Part shown: one piece after another, positions 44,814 through 54,131 of the stretch
Numbering within the stretch: the first letter of the stretch is position 1
How the letters are laid out: the number at the start of each line of letters is the position of its first letter
Source: Bacillota bacterium
Lineage (GTDB): Bacteria > Bacillota > Clostridia > Peptostreptococcales > Anaerovoracaceae
Reading direction: 5' to 3'
Length of the DNA stretch: 64,000 bases
Assembly: GCA_023415235.1 (NCBI GenBank)
Contig: JAEZLP010000036.1
Coordinates: 8,903-72,902 of the forward strand
Position numbers and translations under genes: made by a program
The notes under the pieces: generated by a model
The model's input: the letters and a program-made list of their open reading frames with translations, nothing else
Told to the model about the DNA's origin: nothing
Databases searched by the model: none

Positions 44814-45323
44814 ATGAATCGGATTAAAAAAGCAGGAATTCTAACAGGGGCGGTTGTCGGCGGCGCAATCGGAGGCGCTATATCATTCGTCGGCAAGATG
44901 ACAAACCGGAAATTTATTGACGAGTTGGGAGAGAGCGTGGTTGACTCCACCATTCTTACAGGCGAAATTGCGGGAGATATTGCCAGCGGTGTCACTCATG
45001 TAATATCGGGCAAGATTAATAAGAACCACCGCAAGGTAAAGAAAGGACAGAACGAACTGAAATCAGCCGGAGGACAGGTAGTTCAGAATTTTGTCAACAA
45101 CGTACAGACTGTGGCCGATAACAGCGGTGAGATTCTGGAAGGCGTGAGGGAGAAGGATCGAAGGAAAGTTGTACGGGGAGCGAAAACACTGGCCAAGGTT
45201 GTCGCTGTTGGCGCAATCACCGTCGGCACCATAAAAATAAAACCCGAAGAGAAAGAACCGGAAGAAGCTTCGCAAAAAACGGATGACAATCCGAAACCAG
45301 GAAGCATCAGCGAAGCTGAATAA
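44814..45323 (+). CDS. Small protein with N-terminal glycine-zipper segment
   Basis: A 169-residue protein of unknown function. Residues 8-26 (GILTGAVVGGAIGGAISFV) form a glycine zipper. The rest is helical with basic stretches and an acidic, proline-containing tail. I use the ATG at 44814 behind GGGAG; a TTG three codons earlier is less likely. Divergent from azlC. Confidence 0.65.
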   Translation: MNRIKKAGILTGAVVGGAIGGAISFVGKMTNRKFIDELGESVVDSTILTGEIAGDIASGVTHVISGKINKNHRKVKKGQNELKSAGGQVVQNFVNNVQTVADNSGEILEGVREKDRRKVVRGAKTLAKVVAVGAITVGTIKIKPEEKEPEEASQKTDDNPKPGSISEAE

Positions 45324-45336
45324 ATCAAAAAATTCA

Positions 45337-45362
45337 GGACAGCCTTGAAGGCTGTCCTTTTC
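45337..45362. terminator. Terminator between the glycine-zipper gene and htrA
   Basis: GGACAGCC-TTGAA-GGCTGTCC followed by TTTTC; the minus side also has a T run slightly further on, so it may serve both convergent genes. Confidence 0.8.
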
Positions 45363-45384
45363 TCTATAAAGTCCCCTTTTGCTG

Positions 45385-46524
45385 TCAATCAGGCGTATAT
45401 TCGGAAAGCTTCAGGGGTAACTGACCTGAAACCCCATTTCGTACGATTGTTATCGTTACCGTATCTCCCACTTTATACTGGTCCAGTGCCTGAGTCAGCG
45501 CCGTTGCTCCAGTAATTCTGGTGCTACCGACATAGGTGACAAGATCTCCCGCCTTAAATCCGGCTCTGGCAGCGTTGGATCCGGGCTCTACGGACTTCAC
45601 ATACACACCCAGCTGCCTGACTCCGTACAGCAAGGCCTTCTGCGCTGAGGTCAGGTCGATAAAGGTCATTCCTGTGTCGATCCTGCCCTTGACGTAACCA
45701 TAATTCATCAGATCGTTAGCAACGGATTTTGCTATATTCACCGGAATTGCAAAACCAAGGCCCTCCACGTCAGAGCCGGATGATTTAGCAACCACGATAC
45801 CGATCAGCTCCCCTTTGTTATTAAACAATCCGCCTCCCGAATTCCCCGGATTAATTGCGGCGTCGGTCTGCAGCAGACTCATTTTTTTCCCTTTAATCAC
45901 CAGCTCCCTGTCCAGCGCGCTGATGATGCCTTCCGTAACCGTTCCTCCCAGCTGCCCCAGAGGATTTCCAATAGCAATCGCGGTATCGCCCACCTTAAGG
46001 CTTTCTGAGTTTCCAAGAACGACAGGCTTCAGGCCCGTGGCGCCGATCTTCAGCAAGGCCACATCAGTCTTACTGTCAGAGCCGATAAGGGACGCCGTAT
46101 AGGTTGTCCCGTTCTTTAGACGTACGGAAATCTTGCTGGCGCCGTCAATCACATGATTGTTGGTTACAATATAGCCATCCTGGGTTACAATGACTCCGCT
46201 GCCTGCTCCGTTGGTCACATATTGCTGCATCCAGCTGTCCGTCGTCACCGTTTCTGTTGTGATCTCCACAACGGAATCCGACGTCAGACTCGCAACCTCA
46301 GATGTGGAAAGCTGTGTTCCGTATTTAGACGTATCATTATCCGTCAATGCAATTTGTTCCGCACTTATGCTGAGATCAAGCCCGGTGGAGCCTCCCCCTG
46401 CACCGATGAAATATCCCACAGCCGCCATACCGCCTGCAAATCCGAATACACCGGAAAGCGTAATACAGATCGTCAGTACGATTGCAGCGCTTTTCGCTGT
46501 GATTAAGTATCTTCGTTTTCTCAT
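45385..46524 (-). CDS. htrA: HtrA/DegP-type membrane-anchored serine protease
   Basis: A 379-residue protein: N-terminal membrane anchor (about 10-40), trypsin-like domain with His in VTNNHVIDG, Asp in TDVALLKI and Ser in NPGNSGGGLF, and one PDZ domain with VEPGSNAARAGFKAGDLVTYV. It degrades misfolded envelope proteins. I start at 46524 (MRKRRY) behind GGGGGTG. Confidence 0.93.
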   Translation of the reverse strand: MRKRRYLITAKSAAIVLTICITLSGVFGFAGGMAAVGYFIGAGGGSTGLDLSISAEQIALTDNDTSKYGTQLSTSEVASLTSDSVVEITTETVTTDSWMQQYVTNGAGSGVIVTQDGYIVTNNHVIDGASKISVRLKNGTTYTASLIGSDSKTDVALLKIGATGLKPVVLGNSESLKVGDTAIAIGNPLGQLGGTVTEGIISALDRELVIKGKKMSLLQTDAAINPGNSGGGLFNNKGELIGIVVAKSSGSDVEGLGFAIPVNIAKSVANDLMNYGYVKGRIDTGMTFIDLTSAQKALLYGVRQLGVYVKSVEPGSNAARAGFKAGDLVTYVGSTRITGATALTQALDQYKVGDTVTITIVRNGVSGQLPLKLSEYTPD

Positions 46525-46724
46525 ATCGTATACACCCCCGATATCATCAATCAAAAAGACTATCCTGCCCTACTTTCATCATTACCCGCAATTTATGCTG
46601 CAAATCGGGTAATTCGTCAGTAAAAGGATAATCTTTTATTGTGTAGATTTTATGAAGAACGTATGGAAAGTCTGTAAATTAAGATAATGGAGTTTGTCAA
46701 TTTAGACGATGGAAGGTCTGGATG

Positions 46725-47732
46725 CTATTCCACCTTTGCAGCGGTAAACATTTCACGAAGCACCTCCTGCCCCGACGGCCATGGATCCATAATAGTCCAG
46801 AATCCGATCCCGGCAAGCTGATACTCGTTCACCAGCTCCAATTTGGCTCTCATGCTCCGCGCATCCTCAAACCAGACAATATGCTCCCTGCCCTGGTCAT
46901 CCGTATATACATAAAACGGCGACTGCGCTGTTTCATCATATTGGATGGTAGCTCCGACCAGCGCGGCCCTTGCCCTTGCCTCCGGTATGGATAGGTTCTC
47001 CGCCTCTGTTTCTCCCTGTACAAAGGGCAGAGTCCAATCGTAGCCGTAATTCGGTATTCCCATCAATATTTTGGACCGCGGGATTTGAGTCACCGCAAAA
47101 TCCAGCACCCGGCGAACCTGATTCAAAGGCGCAACCGCCATAGGCGGCCCGAAGGCATACCCCCATTCATAGGTCATGAGCATGACCAAATCGGCAACGG
47201 AACCGATTCCCGCATAGTCATGACCGCCGTACAGCAGCCCCGGCTGCTCAATCGATGTTTTCGGCGCAAGGGCTGCAGTAACGATAAAGCCCTCCGGATT
47301 CACTCTCGCCGCAGTTTCAGCGATCAGAGTTGTGTATAAGTCCCTGTCCTCCCTGTTGATGTATTCAAAATCGAAATCCACGCCATAGTAATCTTTGCGC
47401 TGCATCTCGGCAAGGATATTATTGATGAGTCTTTGTCTGGAAGCAGGATTATTCAAGAGCTGACTTGCCAGCTCGGTGCTGAAATGACCCTCCATATCCA
47501 TCGGAGTCAAAACCATAACTGTTTCAAGCCCGTTTGCACGAGCGACCCGACGCACCATTTCATCCTCGAGTCCGATGAGTTCACCCTCCGGTGTAAATCC
47601 GTAACTGAAAGAATAAACATAGGTCAGATCAGGAGCCCACTGCTCCAGAACATTCTGATTGATAAACGGATAGGCATATCCGATCACGATGATGGTGCCA
47701 TATTGGGATGCCCTAACATTATACCAAGGCAT
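46725..47732 (-). CDS. Family 18 glycoside hydrolase, spore-cortex-lysin-like catalytic domain
   Basis: A 335-residue GH18 protein with the catalytic motif DYYGVDFDFEYI (DxxDxDxE) at about 116-127. It resembles the catalytic part of SleL/YaaH cortex glucosaminidases but has no LysM repeats and no signal peptide. In a spore former it may act in the coat or cortex; this is inference. Start ATG at 47730-47732 behind GGGAGG. Confidence 0.85.
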   Translation of the reverse strand: MPWYNVRASQYGTIIVIGYAYPFINQNVLEQWAPDLTYVYSFSYGFTPEGELIGLEDEMVRRVARANGLETVMVLTPMDMEGHFSTELASQLLNNPASRQRLINNILAEMQRKDYYGVDFDFEYINREDRDLYTTLIAETAARVNPEGFIVTAALAPKTSIEQPGLLYGGHDYAGIGSVADLVMLMTYEWGYAFGPPMAVAPLNQVRRVLDFAVTQIPRSKILMGIPNYGYDWTLPFVQGETEAENLSIPEARARAALVGATIQYDETAQSPFYVYTDDQGREHIVWFEDARSMRAKLELVNEYQLAGIGFWTIMDPWPSGQEVLREMFTAAKVE

Positions 47733-47803
47733 AAATTCACCTCCCTTACCTACAGAATATGTCTGCCGGGAGGCAAATATTACTTCATCTTGATGGAGCT
47801 GAT

Positions 47804-47898
47804 CAGGGTGTGCCTACATAGGCAAACGCTGTTGCAGACATAAAAGCAACCACTACCAGAGTAATGGTGATTATTTTTAATGTAATTCCCGCCCTCAT
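47804..47898 (-). pseudogene. Possible frameshifted hydrophobic microprotein
   Basis: An ATG with AGAGGAAA upstream encodes MRAGIT and a stop. One base off, the frame continues IITITLVVVAFMSATAFAYVGTP to a stop, like a secreted peptide leader. A one-base deletion would explain both. Very tentative. The rest of the 340-bp gap (47733-48072) holds only the terminator below. Confidence 0.2.
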
Positions 47899-47989
47899 TT
47901 TTTATTTTCCTCTTTTCTTTGGTACACCTTTTGTAATTATAAGACGAGCTAGAAGATAAAAAAGTTCCTTCTTTTCTTTCATTTTATTC

Positions 47990-48020
47990 AAAAAACATCC
48001 GGCTTTTTTCGCCGGATGCT
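47990..48020 (-). terminator. Terminator of the microprotein operon
   Basis: ATCCGGC-GAAAAAA-GCCGGAT followed by six Ts on the minus strand. Confidence 0.8.
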
Positions 48021-48072
48021 TCGTGTTCCTGATATTGCAGAATCTAACCGTTAGTCTCTCTATCTTCTGTTG

Positions 48073-48231
48073 TTATCTCCTGTCCTTATCTGCCTTCTTA
48101 TTCCCGTATTTTGCCTTTCCCTGTATCTCCGGAACCGGCTCCTGCTCATTCTTGGGTATGTGCAATCTATGATCCCCTTCCGTTCCGTGGGGCGCTTCCG
48201 GATCAGGTCTCCTCATTCCTGCTTTTGCCAT
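48073..48231 (-). CDS. 52-aa conserved-looking microprotein
   Basis: MAKAGMRRPDPEAPHGTEGD followed by HRLHIPKNEQEPVPEIQGKAKYG and a basic end. Highly charged, no hydrophobic stretch. AGGAGG stands six bases before the ATG and overlaps the stop codon of the upstream microprotein. I recall similar short clostridial proteins with a PDP...HGTE pattern but know no function. Confidence 0.6.
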   Translation of the reverse strand: MAKAGMRRPDPEAPHGTEGDHRLHIPKNEQEPVPEIQGKAKYGNKKADKDRR

Positions 48232-48242
48232 CGATAATCCTC

Positions 48243-48377
48243 CTAGACGTCATTATTCCTGATTGAATGTTTTTTTGCATTTCTGTTTTGATTCTGGTTC
48301 TCCCTGGTCAGCGGCGTCTGATCCTTCGCTTTGATCTTTCGCGCTATTTTGTTGTCCACCTGGCTGTCCTTTGTCAT
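48243..48377 (-). CDS. 44-aa basic microprotein
   Basis: Starts MTKDSQVDNKIARKIKAKDQ and continues with TPLTRENQNQNRNAKKHSIR. Very basic, Asn/Gln-rich, with AGGAGG before the ATG. It precedes the 52-aa microprotein, with which it forms a two-gene operon ended by the terminator at 47990. Such small polar proteins are common in spores; function unknown. Confidence 0.55.
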   Translation of the reverse strand: MTKDSQVDNKIARKIKAKDQTPLTRENQNQNRNAKKHSIRNNDV

Positions 48378-48485
48378 GTTCTCCTCCTAATATCCGGTAT
48401 GATGTACGAGAAAGCGTTCTGATCGTGCCGCCCCTTCGTCCGTTTTATTTTTGCCCGCAGCCCGTGAACTATTCCCCGGATTTTA

Positions 48486-50810
48486 TTATTGAAGAACCAG
48501 GGAATCGATTTCCTTCAGGCTGTCATAATCATAGGAAGTAATTCTGCCGTCCTGAATATAATACAGCTCGTCGCCGATATACAGGATTCTTCTGGCAAAA
48601 GGAATATCATTGCCGTAAACGCCGGACGGTTTGGAATCTAAAAATCCTTTCATGGATAGCTTATTGTTGCTGTAATTCATGATAATTGCGCCCTGCCCAC
48701 TGCCGGTTTTCAGGTTTCCGCCTGAAACATAGGCGTCGATGGCTGCGTTTTCACCGGCCGGATCGATCATGACAGCCTTATGGTTGTAAAACGCTTCTGA
48801 GCTTCCGGAATCACCGATTACATAATTGGAAAGCTCCTTCGGTTTGCCCATGTCGGATACATCGAAGAGAGAAAACTTGATCCCCCCCTGACGGACCCCC
48901 TCGACGATTTCCCTTCCGCTGCTATCCTTCCGGTAAATCTCATAAGTGTCCGCTCCGATGCCAAGAAGAATATCCTCGCCGATGGGGTGCAGATAGCTGC
49001 TGAATCCGGGAACCTTCAACTCCCCTGTAAGAACAGGTTTTTTCGGGTCCGACAGATCGAACACGAACAGGGGATCGATGGTCCTGAAAGTGACCACATA
49101 TCCTTTATTCCCCATAAATCTTACCGAATAGATGGATTCTCCCTTTGCCAGATTCTCCACGGATCCGGTTATATTCAGCGACTGATCGAGAACATAAAGG
49201 CTGTTGCTGCCTTTGTTCCAGTCGGTGGTTGCGACTCTCAGATGATTCTCATACTCGTCCATGGAAAATTGGTTCAGCAGGTAGCCGGGTACGCTTCCGG
49301 AACCGGCATAGCCGACTTTCATTCCCTTTAGATCAAATCTTATGATCGAGGTTTCGGAAGCACGGCTTTCAAATGCGAGGTATATAGAAGATTCGTTCAT
49401 ATACATGTTAGAACCGTAAGCGGTGATCGCTTCAACCTCGGTTTTTTCCTGATTGTTCACATTCAGGGCGGAGATAATAACATAGCCCGGACATGGGTGT
49501 TTTGGCATGATCATAACGTCATTCAATTTCATGCTGAATTCTTTATTGCTGATGGTGGTATCCCGCATCATAGGAAGGATGACTCCGTCTGAGGGATGCA
49601 TATTCGTAACGAGATAAACGATATCTCCGTTTTTTCTGCTGGATTGATAATACCCCTCCATTTCATGGCTTTTCACAAGGACTGGTTTCAGCTGATCGGA
49701 AATGTCGTAAACATCCGCAAAGCTGAAGGTTTTCGCTGGCTTGTGGGGAGGCATGATTCTCAAACTCGTATCCGCCTCATTGGAAGCCGATTCCGCACTG
49801 TCCTGGAAAGTTTTTCTGATCGGATCGTCAACTGGTGTTTCAAATTCTGTCCGGGTTCCCAAAACAACGAGTCTGCCTTGATCCAGATAGATCTCACTGA
49901 CATTTTTATCCGTCGAAAGCCTGAGAACCGTGTCATCACTAAGCTTTCCATCATCCGCTCCGATGATTCTCACTACATTGCCTCCGGCAACGTATAGATA
50001 CTTTCCGTCGGTTTTCACCATGTCCGCTTCATCGATTCCCTCTACTTGAACGTTGGTAGTGGAGTATGCTTGATCGGCGCCATCATTTTGGGCTGCACCG
50101 GCTACCCCGGCAGCGGATTCCGGTGCAGCCGCAGGCGCTGCGGATTTGTTCAAATCACTCGCACCCTCCGCCTCAATATTAACCCATTGCGCCGCGGTTT
50201 TTAAAACCGCTTCCAGCTCTTTCACCGTTCCCGCCTTTACCGCTTCTCCGATCTTTTCTCTTACTTCGGACACCAGCCCTTTATTTGCTTTCAGATCGAC
50301 TTCATGTTCTGCTACCGCAATCACCCGGTCATAATAGGTGACGGTTTTTCCCAGAACATTTTCGCAGATAACCCGAAGGGGCACCATGGTTCGCCCGTCA
50401 ATAATCAGAGATTTGGAATCCATGGTAAATTTCTTCCTGTCCGATCCGGTTCCGACGGTATAGCTGGCGTTGCCGATGGGAAAGCTGAACTGTTTTCCGT
50501 TATGCTTTATGACTGCTTCCTTCTTCGTTTGATCGTAGGATACCTCGGCGCCGAAATATTCCGACACAGCCCGCAGGGGAAGCAAGGTTCTTGATCCGAT
50601 CACTGTGGCTCCGATATCGGGGTTGGCCGTGTCCAGCATTTTAATCTCGCCGTCGGATAAGGCAAGCGGGCTGCCAGTATAAAAGAACACCGCTCCCCCC
50701 TCGCTTGCGATTTGCGATGCATCGTTTTGGTTTTCGGCTAGGGCCAATATCGTGCCCGATATGATCACACAAAAAATTAGAATTCCATACAGGATTGTCT
50801 TTTTTCGCAT
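48486..50810 (-). CDS. Secreted stalk-domain/beta-propeller protein
   Basis: A 774-residue protein. Signal peptide at 1-26. Residues about 40-170 match the copper-amine-oxidase-N/stalk domain, with two copies of the pattern SRTLLPLRAVSEYFGAEV and GRTMVPLRVICENVLG. An Ala-rich linker leads to a beta-propeller domain (from about 250) with YSTTNVQVEGIDEADMVKTDG, the diagnostic start of the secreted propeller family PF09826. Probably a cell-surface protein; role unknown. Confidence 0.85.
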   Translation of the reverse strand: MRKKTILYGILIFCVIISGTILALAENQNDASQIASEGGAVFFYTGSPLALSDGEIKMLDTANPDIGATVIGSRTLLPLRAVSEYFGAEVSYDQTKKEAVIKHNGKQFSFPIGNASYTVGTGSDRKKFTMDSKSLIIDGRTMVPLRVICENVLGKTVTYYDRVIAVAEHEVDLKANKGLVSEVREKIGEAVKAGTVKELEAVLKTAAQWVNIEAEGASDLNKSAAPAAAPESAAGVAGAAQNDGADQAYSTTNVQVEGIDEADMVKTDGKYLYVAGGNVVRIIGADDGKLSDDTVLRLSTDKNVSEIYLDQGRLVVLGTRTEFETPVDDPIRKTFQDSAESASNEADTSLRIMPPHKPAKTFSFADVYDISDQLKPVLVKSHEMEGYYQSSRKNGDIVYLVTNMHPSDGVILPMMRDTTISNKEFSMKLNDVMIMPKHPCPGYVIISALNVNNQEKTEVEAITAYGSNMYMNESSIYLAFESRASETSIIRFDLKGMKVGYAGSGSVPGYLLNQFSMDEYENHLRVATTDWNKGSNSLYVLDQSLNITGSVENLAKGESIYSVRFMGNKGYVVTFRTIDPLFVFDLSDPKKPVLTGELKVPGFSSYLHPIGEDILLGIGADTYEIYRKDSSGREIVEGVRQGGIKFSLFDVSDMGKPKELSNYVIGDSGSSEAFYNHKAVMIDPAGENAAIDAYVSGGNLKTGSGQGAIIMNYSNNKLSMKGFLDSKPSGVYGNDIPFARRILYIGDELYYIQDGRITSYDYDSLKEIDSLVLQ

Positions 50811-50992
50811 TGTGATACTCCTCTCATTAATTTTTTTCCGAATCTATGAATTAATCTATTTGACGCAGTAATCCGCCGCAAAGTTCCAGACGGTTCACGG
50901 GACGGAATATTTTTACTTGAACTTCCGCCGTCCGGCCTGTAGGATATTGATGGGAGTGTTTTTGGATTGAATGATTCAGGGAGGGATTACAG

Positions 50993-51835
50993 ATGAAAAG
51001 AATATTAATTGCCGCAATGATCGTCGTGCTGACACTTTCCGCATGCGGAAACAGTCAATATGACGACGGCCAGGCTGACCCCGGCAGCGGGGGAAGGGGA
51101 AGTGTTGATATAATAAGCGATTTTAACCGATTTGCCAAAGAAGCCGATAATCCATCCGACGTTAAGGAACGTCTTGATTTATTGATGGAGAATACGGATA
51201 CGGAACATTCCGATATCCTTGTGCGTGAGTACCTTGATTATCTGGCTCAGGTCCTTGCAAGCAGCAAGGCTTACGAAAAAGAATCCATGGAGAAAGCCGG
51301 TTTCAAATTCATCAGCTCAGAGGGACTCGAACAGATGGTGATCGATTATCACTTCATGGACGCCTACTCAGAGAAATTATCACCGGAGATGATCGATTTT
51401 AAAGAATTTATGGTGCTGAATTCCGATCAGCCGTGGGCGGTGGCTGGGAGCCTGGTCATAACGCATTCCCAACTTGCCGACAGAATCGTTCTCGGAGAAA
51501 AGTTTCTCACAAGCTACCCCGGCTCTGCCGTCAGGGAGCCGGTGCAAACCCAATACCGATATTACCTGCGCAGCTTCCTTGCAGGGGTGGACAACACTCC
51601 GCTTGTACCAAACGACACCGATACGGTTGATATGGAATTTATCCGTGCCTTTGAGGATTTCCTTGAGAATTATCCGGAACTGATCTCAGCCGAATCTGTA
51701 AAGGCTCTCCTGTCGGAGCTGGAAGCAAACGATTATCAGGTGCCGTACCGCTACGGAGACACGGATAAGAAAGCCGCTTTCCACAGCCGCATCGATCAGC
51801 TGGTGGATGCAGCCGAGAGCAAGCTGGGTTTATAA
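50993..51835 (+). CDS. Lipoprotein of unknown function
   Basis: A 280-residue lipoprotein. The lipobox LSAC places the lipidated Cys at 18, followed by an acidic, Gly-rich linker. The mature part is helical, with about ten helices and no domain I can name. Behind AGGGAGG, divergent from the propeller gene. Confidence 0.75.
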   Translation: MKRILIAAMIVVLTLSACGNSQYDDGQADPGSGGRGSVDIISDFNRFAKEADNPSDVKERLDLLMENTDTEHSDILVREYLDYLAQVLASSKAYEKESMEKAGFKFISSEGLEQMVIDYHFMDAYSEKLSPEMIDFKEFMVLNSDQPWAVAGSLVITHSQLADRIVLGEKFLTSYPGSAVREPVQTQYRYYLRSFLAGVDNTPLVPNDTDTVDMEFIRAFEDFLENYPELISAESVKALLSELEANDYQVPYRYGDTDKKAAFHSRIDQLVDAAESKLGL

Positions 51836-51858
51836 AAGAAAATCTCGGAACGTTAAAA

Positions 51859-51914
51859 GGCCCCCTCGAATGTGTATCCATTGAGGGGGTATTGTGTATC
51901 TATTGAGAGGGTAT
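51859..51914. repeat. Short tandem repeat with hairpin between convergent genes
   Basis: Two 22-bp copies, TGTGTATCCATTGAGGGGGTAT and TGTGTATCTATTGAGAGGGTAT shortened here to their shared pattern TGTGTATC-ATTGAG-GGGTAT (51871-51892 and 51893-51914), differ at two bases. GCCCCCTC before them pairs with GAGGGGG of the first copy, a likely terminator for the lipoprotein gene. Confidence 0.5.
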
Positions 51915-51934
51915 TTTGAATGCTTTGATTCCTT

Positions 51935-53275
51935 TTATTCGCTGATTTCTTCGAGGGATTTCCCCATGGTTTCCTTTCCGAGTAAGGCGACCACTACCGC
52001 CACAACAGCGAAAACTCCGGTGAGCAGAGCAAAAATATAGCCATATCCCGTCTTTTCTCCATAGGTGCTGTAAATGACCGGAACGATGAGCGGTGCAACA
52101 AAGGCTCCGATTCTTCCGAAAGCGGCGGCCCAACCTGTTCCGCTGCCTCTGGCAACAGTCGGGTATACTTCCGGGGTATATGCATACACACAGCCCCAGG
52201 CGCCTAGACTGAAAAAGTAGAGCAGGCTTCCATAGATGAGCACCTGTGACGTCGAACCAGCATGTCCGAACAACCAAGCTGCAAGGGCTGTTCCGGCAAA
52301 ATAGATGGTAAGCACCCATTTGCGGCCGATCCGTTCAACTAAATACGCCGCACTGAAATATCCGGGCAGCTGCGCCAGGCACATGATTAATGTAAACTGG
52401 AAGCTTTTCACCAGCGCAAATCCCTGAGCAACAAGCAGAGAAGGAGTCCAAAGAACAAATCCATAGTATCCGAAATTAATGCCGATCCAGATGACCCAAA
52501 GCACAAAAGTGCTTCGGATATATTTTTTTGACCACAGCTCCCCTAGGGATAATCGTTTTATGGTCTCCTTGTTTTTACTTTCTTGGTCCCCTCTATATTG
52601 GTATGCCTCAAGGCCGGCCTCCTTTTCCATCATGCCGATCAGCCGATCCGCTTCCACGCCCTTTCCCGCCGCGTCCAGATAACGCGGAGATTCGGGAACC
52701 GCTTTTCGCAGGTAGGCTGCAAAGAGTGCCGGAATTGCTCCAACCCAGAATGCCGTCCTCCAGCCGTAAACAGGGATCAGCAGGTACGCGACCAGCGCCG
52801 CCAGGATCCAGCCCCAAGCCCAGAAACTTTCCAGAATGATTACATTGCGGCCACGTATCTTCTTCGGAGAAAACTCGCTGATCAGTGTGGAGGCGGCAGG
52901 CAATTCTCCGCCGAGTCCAAAGCCGGTACAAAACCGAAGTACGAGGAGCATCGGATAATTCACTGCAAATCCGGATAAGCCGCTGGCGATGCCGTAGATA
53001 ATCAATGTCCACATGACAACAGCTCTTCTTCCCCATTTATCGGCTGCCATGCCGGATAACGCCGCACCCAAAATCATACCCAACATTCCTGCGCTGCCAA
53101 GCATTCCGATCTGTCCCGGGGACAATGCCCAATCTGTGCCGATGGCGGCCATAACTCCGGATACCATTCCCTGATCCATCGCGTCAAACATCCAGCCCAG
53201 CCCTGTTATAAACAGGATCTTCTTAAGCATCGGTGTTGACGGCAGTCGATCGATTCGTTCTGCAATATGATACAT
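51935..53275 (-). CDS. NiaP-like MFS transporter (probable niacin uptake)
   Basis: A 446-residue major facilitator with twelve helices. The start FITGLGWMFDAMDQGMVSGVM, GLGGELPAASTLISEF, IILESFWAWGWILAA and LAQLPGYFSAAYLVERIGRKW closely follow the Bacillus NaiP/YceI pattern. Niacin is the likely substrate; other aromatic acids cannot be excluded. A 12-bp palindrome stands upstream. Confidence 0.75.
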   Translation of the reverse strand: MYHIAERIDRLPSTPMLKKILFITGLGWMFDAMDQGMVSGVMAAIGTDWALSPGQIGMLGSAGMLGMILGAALSGMAADKWGRRAVVMWTLIIYGIASGLSGFAVNYPMLLVLRFCTGFGLGGELPAASTLISEFSPKKIRGRNVIILESFWAWGWILAALVAYLLIPVYGWRTAFWVGAIPALFAAYLRKAVPESPRYLDAAGKGVEADRLIGMMEKEAGLEAYQYRGDQESKNKETIKRLSLGELWSKKYIRSTFVLWVIWIGINFGYYGFVLWTPSLLVAQGFALVKSFQFTLIMCLAQLPGYFSAAYLVERIGRKWVLTIYFAGTALAAWLFGHAGSTSQVLIYGSLLYFFSLGAWGCVYAYTPEVYPTVARGSGTGWAAAFGRIGAFVAPLIVPVIYSTYGEKTGYGYIFALLTGVFAVVAVVVALLGKETMGKSLEEISE

Positions 53276-53346
53276 TTCTATTTCCCCTTCTTCCTTGATG
53301 TCCAGATAAAAATAAACTATGATTGCTGATGCAATGCGCCATCCAG

Positions 53347-53358
53347 TGTGTTAACACA
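53347..53358. promoter_or_regulatory. 12-bp palindrome upstream of the NiaP-like gene, possible operator
   Basis: TGTGTTAACACA is a perfect dyad 72 bases before the start codon. It could be a repressor site, for instance for a NiaR-type regulator, but I cannot match it to a known consensus. Confidence 0.35.
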
Positions 53359-53450
53359 TGTATAGATAGCTGTCTTGTCATCTAGTTCAGTTTACCATAT
53401 TAATTTGTCACACGCAAGAAAACATTACACTATCCTTCAACCTTCTATTG

Positions 53451-53479
53451 TTTACATTTTTGCGATTTTATAGTATACT
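53451..53479 (+). promoter_or_regulatory. Sigma-A promoter of the YcxB-like gene
   Basis: TTTACA (53451-53456), 17 bp, TATACT (53474-53479). Confidence 0.6.
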
Positions 53480-53511
53480 GACTTCCGATGTAACATAACG
53501 GAGGAATAAAA

Positions 53512-54048
53512 ATGAGTGATCATTCAATTGAAGTCAAAAGCATAACGGGTCCGTCGGATTATGGCGCCTTACGATCATACTATATGCACAGGAGAAATCC
53601 AAAGCGAACCAAAATAACAGCCTGTATCCTGCTTCCATCGATTTTGCTGCTGGTCCTCGATCAAACACAATATTCTTTTCTCTTATTTAAAATCCTCGGA
53701 ACGCTGGGTATCCTCGCGGTCGCAGGAATCTATTCCTGGATCAGTATCGAGACACGACGGCTAGAAAAGAATATAAAGCCATTAATCAATATTAAGCAGG
53801 AAATCCAGCTCACACATTCCGGGTTTACGGTAAAATGGACAGGATTTGAGCAGGCGGAACATAGCTGGGATGACATTGATTACACCTATGAGAATGATTT
53901 TTACTTTTTTATCTTTATCGACAAGTATTTTGCGATTATCCTTCCAAAAGTTCTAATGAATCAGCAAATGAGCAAAAAAATCCACGAATTGCTGGACAGC
54001 AGTTCACAGCTGATCAACGAATCCACAGGCTGGAAATACAGTGTTTAA
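53512..54048 (+). CDS. YcxB-like membrane protein
   Basis: A 178-residue protein with two adjacent membrane helices (about 36-78) and a soluble C-terminal part containing TVKWTGFEQAEHSWDDIDYTYENDFYFFIFID, the YcxB-like pattern. Function unknown. ATG at 53512 behind GGAGG. Confidence 0.75.
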   Translation: MSDHSIEVKSITGPSDYGALRSYYMHRRNPKRTKITACILLPSILLLVLDQTQYSFLLFKILGTLGILAVAGIYSWISIETRRLEKNIKPLINIKQEIQLTHSGFTVKWTGFEQAEHSWDDIDYTYENDFYFFIFIDKYFAIILPKVLMNQQMSKKIHELLDSSSQLINESTGWKYSV

Positions 54049-54063
54049 TCTTTTTCACATGAT

Positions 54064-54110
54064 AAAAGGGCTGCCCTACCAGATTTTATTCTGGCAGAGG
54101 CAGCCCTTTT
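54064..54110. terminator. Bidirectional terminator between the YcxB-like gene and nhaC
   Basis: A long interrupted stem AAAAGGGCTGCC ... GGCAGCCCTTTT with inner CCAG/CTGG. T-rich in both directions. Confidence 0.9.
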
Positions 54111-54131
54111 AATATTCACTTAATTGATATA

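Noticed and set aside
51859..51914. Two 22-bp repeats as a CRISPR remnant
   Set aside because: Copies abut without spacers and lie in a terminator hairpin; there is no array or cas gene.
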